Positions 51,010-60,392 are shown, counted from the stretch's first letter. The stretch: DNA of 64,000 nt from Hymenobacter ruricola (GCF_015694525.1 NZ_JADQDM010000003.1:310001-374000), one strand, 5' to 3'. Numbers and translations: made by a program. Notes: generated by a model not told the origin, from the letters alone.

Positions 51010-51729
51010 TTACGCCGTCAGCTCTGCCGAGCCCCGGCCCAGGTAGTAGCTCGCCCAGTAGCCAGCGGCTGGAAACAGCAGCAGGCTCCCCGCCGGGTGG
51101 CCCAGCCCGAGCAGCAGCAGCGCCGTGGCAATGGCCGTCCAGCTGAGCCACAACAGTACCCGGGCCGTGCGGGTCAAATAAAACAACTGGCGTCGCTGCG
51201 TGCCGGGCTTCGCCCAGCGAGCGAGTTTGCGCGCCACCGCATCCAGCCGCACGGCCCCGGTGGAGGCGTCGGGGTGCAAGCCCGGCCGGTCGGCAAGGTG
51301 CACCACCCGGCCATCGGCCAGCTCCAGGCGCAAATGGTATTGCAGAAAATGGGTGTATTTCAACAACCTGGACCAGTATTTATACGCCTTGATGCTGGCC
51401 AGTGGAATTGTTTCGGAGGGCAGGCTTTGCGTAAGGCTCCGGCCAGTTGGTTCCAGAAGAAAACCTTCGCGGCGGCTGGTGAGCAGCATGGGGCGGTTGC
51501 TGCGGAAGGCCCCGCGCACCGCCAGCACCAGCAAGCCCAAGCCCAGCAGCCCGCCCGGCACGGTGGCCCGGTGCCAGTAGCCCACTATCGCCTGCAGAGC
51601 CGCCTCTATCACCAGCAGCAGGCCCAGTAGCAACGGGACCACCACGGATAGACCAATAGGATTGATAACCACCATACTGCGCAACGCATGTCGGGTAGCT
51701 GGCGAATGACTGGCTGGTTCGGTCGACAT
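51010..51729 (-). CDS. membrane protein with PH-like domain
   Basis: This 239-residue protein has two helices near the N terminus (VVVPLLLGLLLVIEAALQAI, LLGLGLLVLAVRGA), a soluble middle (FLLEPTGRSLTQSLPSETIP, YHLRLELADGRVVHLADRPG) and two C-terminal helices (LLWLSWTAIATALLLLGLG, LLLFPAAGYWASYY). The helix-helix plus strand-rich domain arrangement recalls the paralogues at 1432-2445, although sequence identity is low. No function known. Confidence 0.7.
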   Translation of the reverse strand: MSTEPASHSPATRHALRSMVVINPIGLSVVVPLLLGLLLVIEAALQAIVGYWHRATVPGGLLGLGLLVLAVRGAFRSNRPMLLTSRREGFLLEPTGRSLTQSLPSETIPLASIKAYKYWSRLLKYTHFLQYHLRLELADGRVVHLADRPGLHPDASTGAVRLDAVARKLARWAKPGTQRRQLFYLTRTARVLLWLSWTAIATALLLLGLGHPAGSLLLFPAAGYWASYYLGRGSAELTA

Positions 51730-51880
51730 AGTGCGGCGCTAGAGTAGGCGGCTACGCGGAAGTGGCGTTTGAAAGAAGGGTGCACCTCTTTTACGCTCGC
51801 CCGGCGAGCTTCCCGGCGTGCATCGGCGGGAAGGTAGGAGCCGACGCGTGCTAAACGCTGCGACACCGTCAGGGTTAGAG

Positions 51881-52726
51881 CTATAGCGACGGCTTCGGGG
51901 AATGAGCCCACCACTCTTCGTTGTCCCATTTCTCGCCCCAGCCGTGCTGTGCCAGCTTGGGGCTCAGTTCGGCACCTCGTTCGCCCAGGCCCAGCTTGCG
52001 CAGGGCGTCGGGCACCACCACTTCGTACCAACCAGCCCAGGCCACGGGTTTCGTTCGGCCCGTTTGGTTGCTCTGCCACATGCCCCGAAAGAGCAACCCA
52101 CTTCCCTTGGTCGGGTTGCCCGTGCCCGTGTCGATGCCCACGAACTCGCACGGCAGCGGGCGGCCGGCGGGGTCGAGGCAAAAGTCCAGGTAGGCCCGCC
52201 CGACGTAGCGGCCGGCTCCCGGCGCGTGGGGATTTTCCCGCAGCGCAAACGCCGCAACCGCCGAGTAGGCTCGGACTTGCTGGCTATTCAGCAGGGCCAC
52301 GGTATCGGGCAGCGGTGCCAGCCGGGTGATGGTGCAGGTGCCCGCGAAGGAAGTGGTGACGTGCTTGAATCGTTCGCGGCCCCAAATGTGGTAGCGCGTT
52401 GGCAGGCGCGGGTCGCGCCGCACGCTGTCAAAGTAGAAGGCAATGTGGTAGTCGTCATCGCCGTAAAACCCATCCATGGCCGACGTCGCCGGCTGGCCGG
52501 CAACGGTCCTGGCCCACAACGGGGCCAAGTCGATGGTTTGCAGTAAGCGCAGTGAATCGGTAGGGGAAATACCACGAGCCGAAACCCCAGCCGCTGATGA
52601 AATGGGAATTTTTACTGCGCCGCCTTCGGCCGAAAAGGACTTTGCCTTGTCGGTCGCTTGCGGTTGACAGGCAACCGTGCCCAGCCCGAACAAGATATGA
52701 ACAATGATTGGCAGCGTACTTTTCAT
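51881..52726 (-). CDS. lipoprotein of unknown function
   Basis: This encodes 281 residues from MKSTLPIIVHILFGLGTVAC, a lipoprotein signal. The mature protein is a mixed domain with DSVRRDPRLPTRYHIWGRER, YVGRAYLDFCLDPAGRPLPC and a C-terminal WGEKWDNEEWWAHSP. Two cysteines (FCLD, LPCEF) could form a disulfide. I recognise no family; the acidic and aromatic surface looks like a ligand- or protein-binding lipoprotein. It is divergent from 52803. Confidence 0.72.
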   Translation of the reverse strand: MKSTLPIIVHILFGLGTVACQPQATDKAKSFSAEGGAVKIPISSAAGVSARGISPTDSLRLLQTIDLAPLWARTVAGQPATSAMDGFYGDDDYHIAFYFDSVRRDPRLPTRYHIWGRERFKHVTTSFAGTCTITRLAPLPDTVALLNSQQVRAYSAVAAFALRENPHAPGAGRYVGRAYLDFCLDPAGRPLPCEFVGIDTGTGNPTKGSGLLFRGMWQSNQTGRTKPVAWAGWYEVVVPDALRKLGLGERGAELSPKLAQHGWGEKWDNEEWWAHSPKPSL

Positions 52727-52802
52727 GCCCCTTCTACGACCCGGCGGCTTCATTTGGTCCCGGCTGGTTATGAAAATTTCACCTTAACTGCTTCTGTTTC
52801 TC

Positions 52803-53114
52803 ATGCAGCCCTCTCCCCTCGTTGCCCCGGCTGCCCGCCTGAATGCCCTCCTGGGCGCGGGGCTGGTGCTGGCTAATACCCTGCTGCTGTACTGGTACCT
52901 GTTTTACTACGAAGTCAGCGAAAACGACCAACTCTTTTACGGGCCGGTGCTGGCCACGGCTTGGGCAGCGCAATGGGCACTGCTGGCGGCGGGCAGCCCC
53001 CGTCCCTGGCGGGGGTGGTATTGGGTGGTGGCCGGGCTGAGCGGGTCAGCGGCCGGGCTGCTGTGGCTGGGCTACTTCTGGCTGCGGGCTTTCGCCCGCG
53101 GCTTCAACCACTAG
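52803..53114 (+). CDS. small three-helix membrane protein
   Basis: This 103-residue protein has three hydrophobic helices (LLGAGLVLANTLLLYWYLFY, ATAWAAQWALLAAG, WVVAGLSGSAAGLLWLGYFW). The loop SENDQLFYG lies between the first two. Unknown family. The next gene starts 15 bp after its stop, so they form a two-gene operon and may act together. Confidence 0.7.
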   Translation: MQPSPLVAPAARLNALLGAGLVLANTLLLYWYLFYYEVSENDQLFYGPVLATAWAAQWALLAAGSPRPWRGWYWVVAGLSGSAAGLLWLGYFWLRAFARGFNH

Positions 53115-53129
53115 CCCTGGCCCCGACCG

Positions 53130-54266
53130 ATGAAAGCATTTTTTCGGCGTTTGAACTGGACTAGCCGGGTGCTGCTGGTGCTATTTGCGGGGCTGGCCGG
53201 GCTGGCGCTGCACAATTATTTTCGCTACGCGCCCGGGTCGCGGCACCGGCTGCGCACGTTCTACGACGACGCCTACGGTTTTCCGGTGTACGTCAACCAG
53301 CTGGATTTTTACCCCAACGAGAAGCCCGCTACGGGTTCGGCTAATACCAAGGTGGTAGAAATAGGGCCGGTGGGCATCGACTCGTCGGCAGTACGCGCCA
53401 ACACGCCCACCGGCGAATGGGGGCGCGGGCCGGCTGGCATCGACTCCGAACTGTTGCCCTTGCCCACCGTGCTGGCCGTTAACTACACTTCGGTGGCCGA
53501 GCAGCGCAGCTACGGCGGGCGCGTGCCACTGTCCCGCGCCCGCTTCGACAGCGTGCTGGCGCACCTCAACGCCCAGCCGGCGCTATACCAGTCGATGTAC
53601 GCCTACCCCAACAATGAGCCCGGCTTCGAATTGCAGGCCGGGCTGGGGCCGGGCGGGCTGGTGGTGGTGTGGCTGCTGGGCGAGCAATACCAGGTAGAAC
53701 TGGCCCGCGCCCACCTGCCGGCCGTGCCCACCACCTGGCCCAAAGCCGCGGGCGTCAACCCCGATGCTATGTATACCGAACCCGGCCCGCCAGCCCGCAG
53801 CTTTGCCGAACTGCGCCGCCAGGTGGGCCGGGCCGAACTGGCTCACCTGGACTCGTTTCCACACACTTCGCCCGCGCTGCTCGACTCACTGGGCCGGCGC
53901 TACCGCTACCGCCTGCGGGTGCTGGGCCAGCCGCTCACCCCGGCCACCCTCAAGGCCTCGTTTCTCAACAACGAGCAGGAGCCGCTGCCCGCGCCCGGTG
54001 GCGACGCCGGCGTGCTTTCCCGCGCCGTGCCCGATGCTGTGCAGTATACCGTGGCCGGCGCGGGCCTGCCCACCCACGAGCGCAGCACCGTGTTCGAGCC
54101 CCGCGAAACCCGCCGCGCCTTTGCCCGCGTGCAGGCCGCCTGCACCCCCGGCGAGGTGCCCGAGCTGCGCCTGACCGCCAGCGGCGAAGACGTGCGTGTC
54201 GAGTTGCGCTGCCGCCGCCTGACGGTGCCGCTGCGGCGGGTTATCACCTACGTCGGGCCCGACTAG
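53130..54266 (+). CDS. membrane-anchored extracytoplasmic protein of unknown function
   Basis: This 378-residue protein has an N-terminal anchor helix (VLLVLFAGLAGLALHNY) and a large extracytoplasmic domain. Visible stretches are GFELQAGLGPGGLVVVWLLG, ALLDSLGRRYRYRLRVLGQP and VRVELRCRRLTVPLRRV. The periplasmic part looks strand-rich. I recognise no family. It follows the small membrane protein gene with a 15-bp gap. Confidence 0.7.
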   Translation: MKAFFRRLNWTSRVLLVLFAGLAGLALHNYFRYAPGSRHRLRTFYDDAYGFPVYVNQLDFYPNEKPATGSANTKVVEIGPVGIDSSAVRANTPTGEWGRGPAGIDSELLPLPTVLAVNYTSVAEQRSYGGRVPLSRARFDSVLAHLNAQPALYQSMYAYPNNEPGFELQAGLGPGGLVVVWLLGEQYQVELARAHLPAVPTTWPKAAGVNPDAMYTEPGPPARSFAELRRQVGRAELAHLDSFPHTSPALLDSLGRRYRYRLRVLGQPLTPATLKASFLNNEQEPLPAPGGDAGVLSRAVPDAVQYTVAGAGLPTHERSTVFEPRETRRAFARVQAACTPGEVPELRLTASGEDVRVELRCRRLTVPLRRVITYVGPD

Positions 54267-54308
54267 CGCAGCCGTTGCGCCGCCAGGGCTTTGTGAAAAT
54301 CAGTTGCC

Positions 54309-55490
54309 TCAAGTATCGGTGCTCACATCGTCCCATTCCTCATCGAAGCGGGAAGTCAACCAGTTGAGGGCGTAAAGACGCTCGTGAACGACGCCGCTTT
54401 CGAGGCCGGCGGGGGCGGTCTGCCCTTTGAGGCGGGCATCCACGCAGGCCCAGGCGTAGCGGTAGGTCAGGTCGGCGGCGTCCAGGATTTCCGGGGCCGG
54501 GCGCAGGCGGGCGCGCTGCCGAAACTCGGCTTCGCTGAGGGGCGCCAGCAGGCCCGTGTCGTGGCCGGGGTCGCAGGGATGGTCGGGGAAATTCAGTTCC
54601 GGCAGGTAGCCCAGCGCCCACAGCAGCGCGTGCAAAGCCTCGTAGCGCCAGGTAGCGTTCACGCGGGCCTGTTGGTCAGGGGCAGGGTCGTCGGCAAAGG
54701 CCTGCTCGGCGGGGCTGAGGTGGCGGCGCGCCCCATAGGCCCGCTCGAAGCCGGCCAGCGAGTCGGCCGGCACCCCTTCGCCCTTGAGGGCCACGTAGGT
54801 CAGGGCCAGCGCCCGGTCCACCACGGCATCCTGGGAGCGCAGCTGGGCGGTGGTTTCGCTGGCCACCGGGGGCAGGCTGGCGGCGAAGGGAATGCCGCGG
54901 GCCTGCAGCGCCTGCTCCGAGCGAGCTTTGCGGGCCAGCTGGTCCGGCAGCGGGTCGGGTTCGTCGTAGTATTTGCTCTCGATGCTGACGGGCAGGTCGG
55001 CCGCCGCGTCGCCCGTGCCGCTGGTGTCGGTGAGCAGCCGCCCGGCGGGGTCGTAGAAGCCCTGCCCGGCGCTGGCGGCGTACAACGAGTTAGGCTCGGC
55101 AAACACCAGCGCCTCGTAGTGCGCGAGCACCGGGGCCAGCCACGCGCGGAAGCCCGCTGGGAAGCCCACGTCGGCGGTGATGGTGATTTCGGTGTTGAGG
55201 GTGGTGATTTTGGTGAGCAGCCGCTTTTGGCGGTCGGCGTCGGGCATGGGCAACTGCTGCACGAAGCCGTACATGCCGGCCAGGTTTTGGGTGAACTCGT
55301 CGGTCACTTCGCGCAACTGGTAGTCGGGCTGGGTGCGCTGGCGGCCGCTCAGGCGCAGGGTAGGGGAGGCGGGCGGGCCGGCCAGCCACGCCAGCGGTTC
55401 GGGCTGGCTCACGGGGCCGTAGTGGGTGGCCAGATGCTCGGCCAGGTAGCCAAGGTCGGTGGCGTGGGTGTAGAGCGTCAGGCGTTCCAT
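54309..55490 (-). CDS. DUF4272 domain-containing protein
   Basis: This 393-residue cytosolic protein ends with a region I assign to DUF4272: RSQDAVVDRALALTYVALKG, NATWRYEALHALLWALGYLP, ILDAADLTYRYAWACVDARL and the C-terminal VVHERLYALNWL. The N-terminal half (ATHYGPVSQPEPLAWL and following) is less characterised. DUF4272 has been noted near polymorphic-toxin immunity genes, but its action is unknown. It stands as a single gene converging with 53130-54266. Confidence 0.82.
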   Translation of the reverse strand: MERLTLYTHATDLGYLAEHLATHYGPVSQPEPLAWLAGPPASPTLRLSGRQRTQPDYQLREVTDEFTQNLAGMYGFVQQLPMPDADRQKRLLTKITTLNTEITITADVGFPAGFRAWLAPVLAHYEALVFAEPNSLYAASAGQGFYDPAGRLLTDTSGTGDAAADLPVSIESKYYDEPDPLPDQLARKARSEQALQARGIPFAASLPPVASETTAQLRSQDAVVDRALALTYVALKGEGVPADSLAGFERAYGARRHLSPAEQAFADDPAPDQQARVNATWRYEALHALLWALGYLPELNFPDHPCDPGHDTGLLAPLSEAEFRQRARLRPAPEILDAADLTYRYAWACVDARLKGQTAPAGLESGVVHERLYALNWLTSRFDEEWDDVSTDT

Positions 55491-55605
55491 TGGAAAAATT
55501 GAAAAAGACCGGAAAAGACAGGTAGCTCAACGGCTGGCGGCCACCGGGGTTTGCCGCGCGGCTGCACCCGAGTCAGGGCTGGGCGCGCCCTGGCCGGGGC
55601 GATTC

Positions 55606-56079
55606 TCAATCGGCGGCAGTTCCGCCGGGTTGCAGCGTATTGATGGTATGCTGGATAACGGCATTCATCGCCGCCTTGCGGGCGGCCGGGTACTCCCACG
55701 CGAAGGTGGTGAGCGTCCCGGCTTGGAGTACCGTTTTTTCGTAGAAAATGCGGCTGTCCAGCCGGCCCGACAGCACGTAGCCGGTGCGCGTGCGCTGGTC
55801 GAGGGTGAGGGTGGCGTGCTTTTCCTGCCAGCCTTCGCGGGCAATTTGCCGGTAAGCGGGTAGCCCGCCGTCGAGCGCGTCGTAGCTGGCGTAAGCCGTG
55901 AGGGTGGTTTGCCCGTCGGCCGACACGAATCGGCGGCCGTCGCCGTTTTCCGGCTCGGGCTGGGGGCGCAGGTCGGCCGGGTAGTCGATGCGGTAGCCGA
56001 AGCGGGCGTTGTGGTAGGTGCGGTAAGCAGGCGGGCCGGACCAGGCCAACACCAGCGCGAGCAGGCAGCGGGCGAGCAT
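55606..56079 (-). CDS. small secreted protein of unknown function
   Basis: This encodes 157 residues from MLARCLLALVLAWSGPPAYR, a signal peptide. The mature domain begins YHNARFGYRIDYPADLRPQP, a pattern seen in PsbP/DUF1795-like lipid-binding or secretion-related folds (the F.Y.I.YP motif). The rest is LTAYASYDALDG, RTRTGYVLSGR and a helix ending MNAVIQHTINTLQP. Assignment to that fold is a moderate inference. A longer start at 56109 would give a less typical signal. Confidence 0.75.
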   Translation of the reverse strand: MLARCLLALVLAWSGPPAYRTYHNARFGYRIDYPADLRPQPEPENGDGRRFVSADGQTTLTAYASYDALDGGLPAYRQIAREGWQEKHATLTLDQRTRTGYVLSGRLDSRIFYEKTVLQAGTLTTFAWEYPAARKAAMNAVIQHTINTLQPGGTAAD

Positions 56080-56228
56080 AAGATTATAGCGAATTAGAAA
56101 ACAATCCAAACGCTTCTACGGCAACGCTGACTCGGGCGCTGCCGCAAGAGGCCGTAACCGGCGCCGGCCGGTTAACGTTGGCAGCCGACTGGCCCGCTTT
56201 GGTCAGCCGGTTGGTTACCTCCCCTACG

Positions 56229-57005
56229 TTGCGACGCTCTTTCCTCCCCGCCTTGGCTTTGCTAGCCGCCTGCCGCCCCGACGCGCCCGCTGCCGAAACC
56301 GCCGGCCCGCCGGCCGCTCGCCCCACTGCCCAACCACTAGTCGCGGCTGCCGAAGGCAACCCGGCCGACACGCTGCACCTGCCCGGCGGCCAGGTGGCGC
56401 GCCTGCAACCCGGCACCGCGGCCGCCTTTAATCATTTGCCCGCCGACACGGTGGCCGACGCCTACAGCACCGACCCCGAGCCCATTGACCTTGCCCAACT
56501 TCGGGTGCGCCGCCGGGGCCTCGACCTGCGGCTGCAACCCACCGCCGGCCCGCTGGTGAAGCTTAGCTCGGTGCCCGACGCGCAATTCACGCTGCAAAAC
56601 GGGGCGGCCGTGCGCTACCAGTACCTGGGCAGTTTGCCGAGCGTGCACCAGTGGGTGGTGCGGGCCAACTACTGGGAATCCGACGCCACGGTGCTGGTCG
56701 ACCAGCGCACCGGCCGCCGGCTAGAGCAGCCCGGCCGCCCGTTTGCCTCGCCCGACGGCCGCCACCTGCTGCTATGCAGCCCGGCCTTGCGGGACGGCGG
56801 CGACCAGGTCAATATGCTCAGCCTGGTGCGGGTAGACGAGGACGGTCCGCGCCTGGTGTGGCAGCGCGAGCCCGCTGCCTGGGAGGCCGAGGAAGCCCGC
56901 TGGGCGGCTCCCAACCGGGTACTGTTGCGCCTGCGCCGGGCCGAAGGGCTGCGAGACGACGCCCCGCCCGTGTACGCCGGGCTAACTCTACCCACTCTCC
57001 CATAA
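56229..57005 (+). CDS. lipoprotein of unknown function, TTG start proposed
   Basis: From the TTG at 56229 the product begins as a 258-residue lipoprotein (RRSFLPALALLAACRPDAP). A longer frame reaches 56178, also with a TTG. The lipobox and CRPDAP are shared with the next gene. The mature domain (YSTDPEPIDLAQLRVRRRGL, QYLGSLPSVHQWVVRANYWE, PFASPDGRHLLLCSPALRDG) looks like a small beta-rich periplasmic domain. Unknown family. It is 12 bp upstream of the following lipoprotein gene. Confidence 0.7.
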   Translation: MRRSFLPALALLAACRPDAPAAETAGPPAARPTAQPLVAAAEGNPADTLHLPGGQVARLQPGTAAAFNHLPADTVADAYSTDPEPIDLAQLRVRRRGLDLRLQPTAGPLVKLSSVPDAQFTLQNGAAVRYQYLGSLPSVHQWVVRANYWESDATVLVDQRTGRRLEQPGRPFASPDGRHLLLCSPALRDGGDQVNMLSLVRVDEDGPRLVWQREPAAWEAEEARWAAPNRVLLRLRRAEGLRDDAPPVYAGLTLPTLP

Positions 57006-57017
57006 GCCGACGGTCCG

Positions 57018-57743
57018 ATGCGCACCTTCCTTTCCGTGTGCGGCGCGCTGGCGATGAGCCTGGCCGCCTGCCGCCCCGACGCCCCCACCGAGCGCCTGCC
57101 CACCGCGCCCTTGCTGGAAGCCGTGCCGGCCGGCTACCGCCCCGTCGAGCGAACGGATACGCTGTCCAGCTACTGGGCCCCGCCCAAAGCGTATGTCAAC
57201 AACGCCGTCGACTTTACCCCGGCCCACCGGAGCGAAGTGCAGCTGCAAGTGCAACTGGTGCCCGCGTCGGCGGCGCGGGTCCCCGGAATTGATACGCGCA
57301 CCTTTCACGGAGCCAAAAGCGGCTACGGCCTGGGCCGGGAAGGACTCAACTGGGTGTTCGGCCTGCCCCCGCGCCGGCTGACGTCGGCCTTGCTCGACGA
57401 CCGGGGCGCGCCGGCTAAGGTCTTTACGGCCCGGCTTTACGCGTTGGTCATCATGGAAGAATCGGTCAACTAGGCCGGCTACCGCTACACCCGCAACCGC
57501 TATACCGTGGAGTACCCCTTCTGCCCGGTGGCCGTGGCCCGCGTCAACGATTCGGTGGCCTACGTGCGGGCCTGCCTGCTGCGCGGCAACGTGCCCCGGC
57601 CCGATACACTATACGCCGCTAGCAGCACCGACCCGCCGCAACGCCTGCCCTACGCGGCCGACCGTCCTGACACCACCCGGCAGGTGCTGCTGCGCTTGCG
57701 GCTGCGGCAACTCCATCACTCCGCCACTCCCGCTGGCTATTAG
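57018..57743 (+). pseudogene. lipoprotein gene interrupted by an in-frame amber codon
   Basis: The frame from 57018 encodes a lipoprotein (ALAMSLAACRPDAPTE), unbroken to residue 151, where TAG occurs at 57471-57473. The same frame then continues for 90 residues (AGYRYTRNRYTVEYPF, VNDSVAYVRACLLRGNV) with normal codon use and no stop until 57741-57743. Apart from the TAG the two halves read as one 241-residue protein. CAG (Gln) to TAG is a one-base change. It could be a real nonsense mutation, a sequencing error or, less likely, readthrough. The leader resembles the upstream lipoprotein. Confidence 0.7.
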
Positions 57744-57900
57744 CGGGCACATCCACATCCTTTATTTCCTGTTTTCTCAGCCAGAGAGCAACCTCCACCG
57801 CGCAATCAGCCAAGCGTTTAATAACAAACTAACCTACCCGGTGCCAGCGCGTATGCCCGAAGGAAATCACCTACTTCCTTTTCCTAACCAATTCAGCTAA

Positions 57901-58437
57901 ATGGATAGCATCAACCAACAACAGCCCGAGCATAACCACGAGGACCTGCAGCAGGCCGACGCCGTGAAGAAAATCCAGGAGCTGGCGGGCAAGACCAACA
58001 CTTGCTTTTTCAGCACCAAGCTGCGGGCCGCAACCGTGCCGGCCACCCGGCCGATGGCCGTGCAGGAGGTTGACGACGCGGGTAACTTCTGGTTTTTGAG
58101 CGCCAACGACAGCAACAAGAATCAGGAGCTGCAGGAGGACAACCAGGTGCAACTGCTCTTCCAGGGCTCGGCGCATTCCGATTTTCTGAGCGTGGTAGGC
58201 ACGGCCACCATCTCGACCGACAAAGCCCGCATTCACGAGCTGTGGAATCCGATTCTGAAAGCCTGGTTTACGGAAGGCGAGGACGACCCGCGCATCACCG
58301 TCATCAAGGTGGCCGTGCAGAACGGCTACTACTGGGACAACAAGCACGGCAACGCCGTGGCGCTGGTCAAAACGGCTATTGGCGCAGCCATTGGGCAGAC
58401 GCTGGACGACTCTATCGAGGGCAAGCTAGCCGTATAA
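57901..58437 (+). CDS. pyridoxamine 5'-phosphate oxidase-family (general stress) protein
   Basis: This 178-residue protein has the split-barrel flavin-binding order of the general stress protein 26 type: KIQELAGKTNTCFFSTKL, ATRPMAVQEVDDAGNFWFLS, VQLLFQGSAHSDFLSVVGTA and IHELWNPILKAWF followed by VQNGYYWDN. It probably binds FMN, FAD or F420-like cofactors; true PNPOx activity is unlikely. It is monocistronic and followed by a strong terminator at 58461. Confidence 0.92.
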   Translation: MDSINQQQPEHNHEDLQQADAVKKIQELAGKTNTCFFSTKLRAATVPATRPMAVQEVDDAGNFWFLSANDSNKNQELQEDNQVQLLFQGSAHSDFLSVVGTATISTDKARIHELWNPILKAWFTEGEDDPRITVIKVAVQNGYYWDNKHGNAVALVKTAIGAAIGQTLDDSIEGKLAV

Positions 58438-58460
58438 ATCAACGCGGAAGGCTGCTTATT

Positions 58461-58498
58461 CGTCCGGCCCGGCTTTGCTGGGCCGGACGTTCTTTTTG
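58461..58498 (+). terminator. rho-independent terminator
   Basis: Arms CGTCCGGCCCGGC (58461-58473) and GCTGGGCCGGACG (58477-58489) form a 13-bp stem with one G-T pair, a 3-nt loop and a following T-rich run (58490-58496). It ends the PPOX-family gene. Confidence 0.9.
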
Positions 58499-58638
58499 GT
58501 GCCCTGCGCTAGGGGTGAGTGAACCCGACGGGCGGGTAATAGCAGGACTAAACGAGAGGTCTAGCTCACTCGCCGGGTGGGCCTCGGCGGGGAAGGCTTC
58601 GGGGGCGTGGTGGAAGACAGCGCGCAACGACCGAGGCC

Positions 58639-59784
58639 TTATTTCTTTCCTTGTCGGAGCGTCACCCGGTTGGCGAACACGAATCCCCGCGTACCGGTAC
58701 GCGTTTCGAGGTGCCACCACTTACCGGTGTTGTCTAGCACAGTTATTTTGTCGCCATTGGCGGCGCGCCCCACTACGGCCGCCGCCGTGCCCGGCGCCTG
58801 CCGCACGTTCACGTAGCCATCGGGGTCGGTCACGGTGGCCATGCCATAGCGCGCCGTCAGCTGACGCACGATGGCTCGTATCGTGGATTTGTCGTCTTCG
58901 TAAAACGTCGGGTTGCCTTGTTCGTCCAGGCCCTGGTGGTGCCGGTTGCGCTCCCGGGCCGCGTCGCTGGCGGCTTGGGTGGCCGCCGCTACGCGTAGCT
59001 GGCGGGCCGATACAAGGTAGCCCCGGGCCAGCAACACCGCCACTGCCCCGGCATCTTCCTGCGCGATGGCCTGTTCGAACACCGCGGTTTGGTCGCGCAC
59101 CGGGAGGTCGTATTTCTGAATAAAGTAGGCGAGCCAACTGCTGGGAATATGGCCTTCAGCGTTGGCAAATACGTCGTGATTGACGAGCTGAAGCAGATTT
59201 TGCGGGTCGAAAGAGTCTTTGGTGGAATGTTGAATTTCGTAGGCGGCGAGCTTGCGGCGAAAGGCTTGCCGCCCGGAGTCGGCGCCGGGAAGAAGGAGCT
59301 GGGCCGGCGTGAACGGAATGACGGCGCCTTCCGGAAACAAGTCGGCGAACGCGACGGCCGCCGTGCGGCTTGCCTGCGCACAGGCAACCACCCGGTCCCA
59401 ATCAGCGCGCCGAAACGTGAGGGGCACTGGGTTTTCCGGGTCGTTGGTGAAGTCCAGCAACTGCCGGTTGGCGAGCTCCAGCCGAACCCAGCCGACGATG
59501 GTCGCCGGGCCGGCTTCCCCGTCAGCCGCTACGCGCAAGCGGACCCTCAACTGGGTCTCATTTTGCGCCTCCAGTTCGGCCCCCAAGTGCGGTTTGAAGG
59601 GCGAGGCGAAGGACGAATGCGCCAACAGAACCGTGAGGGCGTCCGCGCACGCATCGGCCGCGACGGGCGCCGCGGGTTGCGAGGTAACGCGAGCCGGTTG
59701 CTGCTCCGGCCGGCCGGCGGGCTTGTCTTCGCAGCCTGTCAGCAAGGCGCCCATTACTCCAAGCAGTAATAACTGATTGTTCAT
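58639..59784 (-). CDS. SH3b-domain lipoprotein
   Basis: This encodes 381 residues from MNNQLLLLGVMGALLTGCED, a lipoprotein signal with Cys at position 18. A long mixed domain (about 40-300) follows, with FADLFPEGAVIPFTPAQLLL and WLAYFIQKYDLPVRDQTAVF. The C-terminal 60 residues are a bacterial SH3 domain: DPDGYVNVRQAPGTAAAVVG, WWHLETRTGTRGFVFANRV. SH3b domains bind peptidoglycan or proteins, so the protein may sit at the envelope. The rest is unrecognised. Confidence 0.85.
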   Translation of the reverse strand: MNNQLLLLGVMGALLTGCEDKPAGRPEQQPARVTSQPAAPVAADACADALTVLLAHSSFASPFKPHLGAELEAQNETQLRVRLRVAADGEAGPATIVGWVRLELANRQLLDFTNDPENPVPLTFRRADWDRVVACAQASRTAAVAFADLFPEGAVIPFTPAQLLLPGADSGRQAFRRKLAAYEIQHSTKDSFDPQNLLQLVNHDVFANAEGHIPSSWLAYFIQKYDLPVRDQTAVFEQAIAQEDAGAVAVLLARGYLVSARQLRVAAATQAASDAARERNRHHQGLDEQGNPTFYEDDKSTIRAIVRQLTARYGMATVTDPDGYVNVRQAPGTAAAVVGRAANGDKITVLDNTGKWWHLETRTGTRGFVFANRVTLRQGKK

Positions 59785-59855
59785 GCAAAGCCTGTAGAGC
59801 AAGAACTTACTAAAGCAAGACGAAAAATAGGTGACTGGAACGGGGCGCCGGAGCG

Positions 59856-60392
59856 CTAGCGGTGAAGCAGCTGGTCTGTGTGCACCGTATCGGTGACGCT
59901 CCGCTGGACCGCCTGCGCGTGGTAGAGCACCCGGCTCCGCCGCCAGCGCTGGCCGGGGCCGGGTAGCTCGACCAGCCGGACCTGCGCGGCCAGGGCATCG
60001 TGGTGTTCCGTCAGAAAACCCACCTCGGTATCCCGGGCCGCTTCGTAGGCCTCGGCGCGGTAATCGACCAAAAAGGTTGGGTGATAGAATAACACGGTGA
60101 ACTCCCGCAGGCGCGTCAGGTCGGCGCGGCGGTACTGGCGACGGATGAACCGGTCTAGCGCTGTCTGCGCGGCTTCCGGAGCCAGGGCATCCAGGTGGGC
60201 GACCTCATAATATTGCACGGTCTGGCTGGTACTGAAAAGGCGGGTATCCAGTCCTTCACCGGTCAACAGCCGATGATTGAGTTCCGAGTCAATGGGGGTT
60301 ATCTGCGGGGTTGATGGAGACGAACAGCCGACCAGAATAACGGCCATAACCACGCACCACAACGAATAACATTGACCAGAGAAAGGGAGCAT
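59856..60392 (-). CDS. lipoprotein of unknown function
   Basis: This 178-residue protein has a lipoprotein signal ending AVILVGCSSPS. The mature part contains VQYYEVAHLDALAPEAAQTA, RQYRRADLTRLREFTVLFYH and ALAAQVRLVELPGPGQRWRR. It is a small alpha/beta domain of unknown family. It lies 71 bp upstream of the SH3b lipoprotein on the same strand; the gap after its start is followed by the IS3-type element at 60617. Confidence 0.72.
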   Translation of the reverse strand: MLPFSGQCYSLWCVVMAVILVGCSSPSTPQITPIDSELNHRLLTGEGLDTRLFSTSQTVQYYEVAHLDALAPEAAQTALDRFIRRQYRRADLTRLREFTVLFYHPTFLVDYRAEAYEAARDTEVGFLTEHHDALAAQVRLVELPGPGQRWRRSRVLYHAQAVQRSVTDTVHTDQLLHR

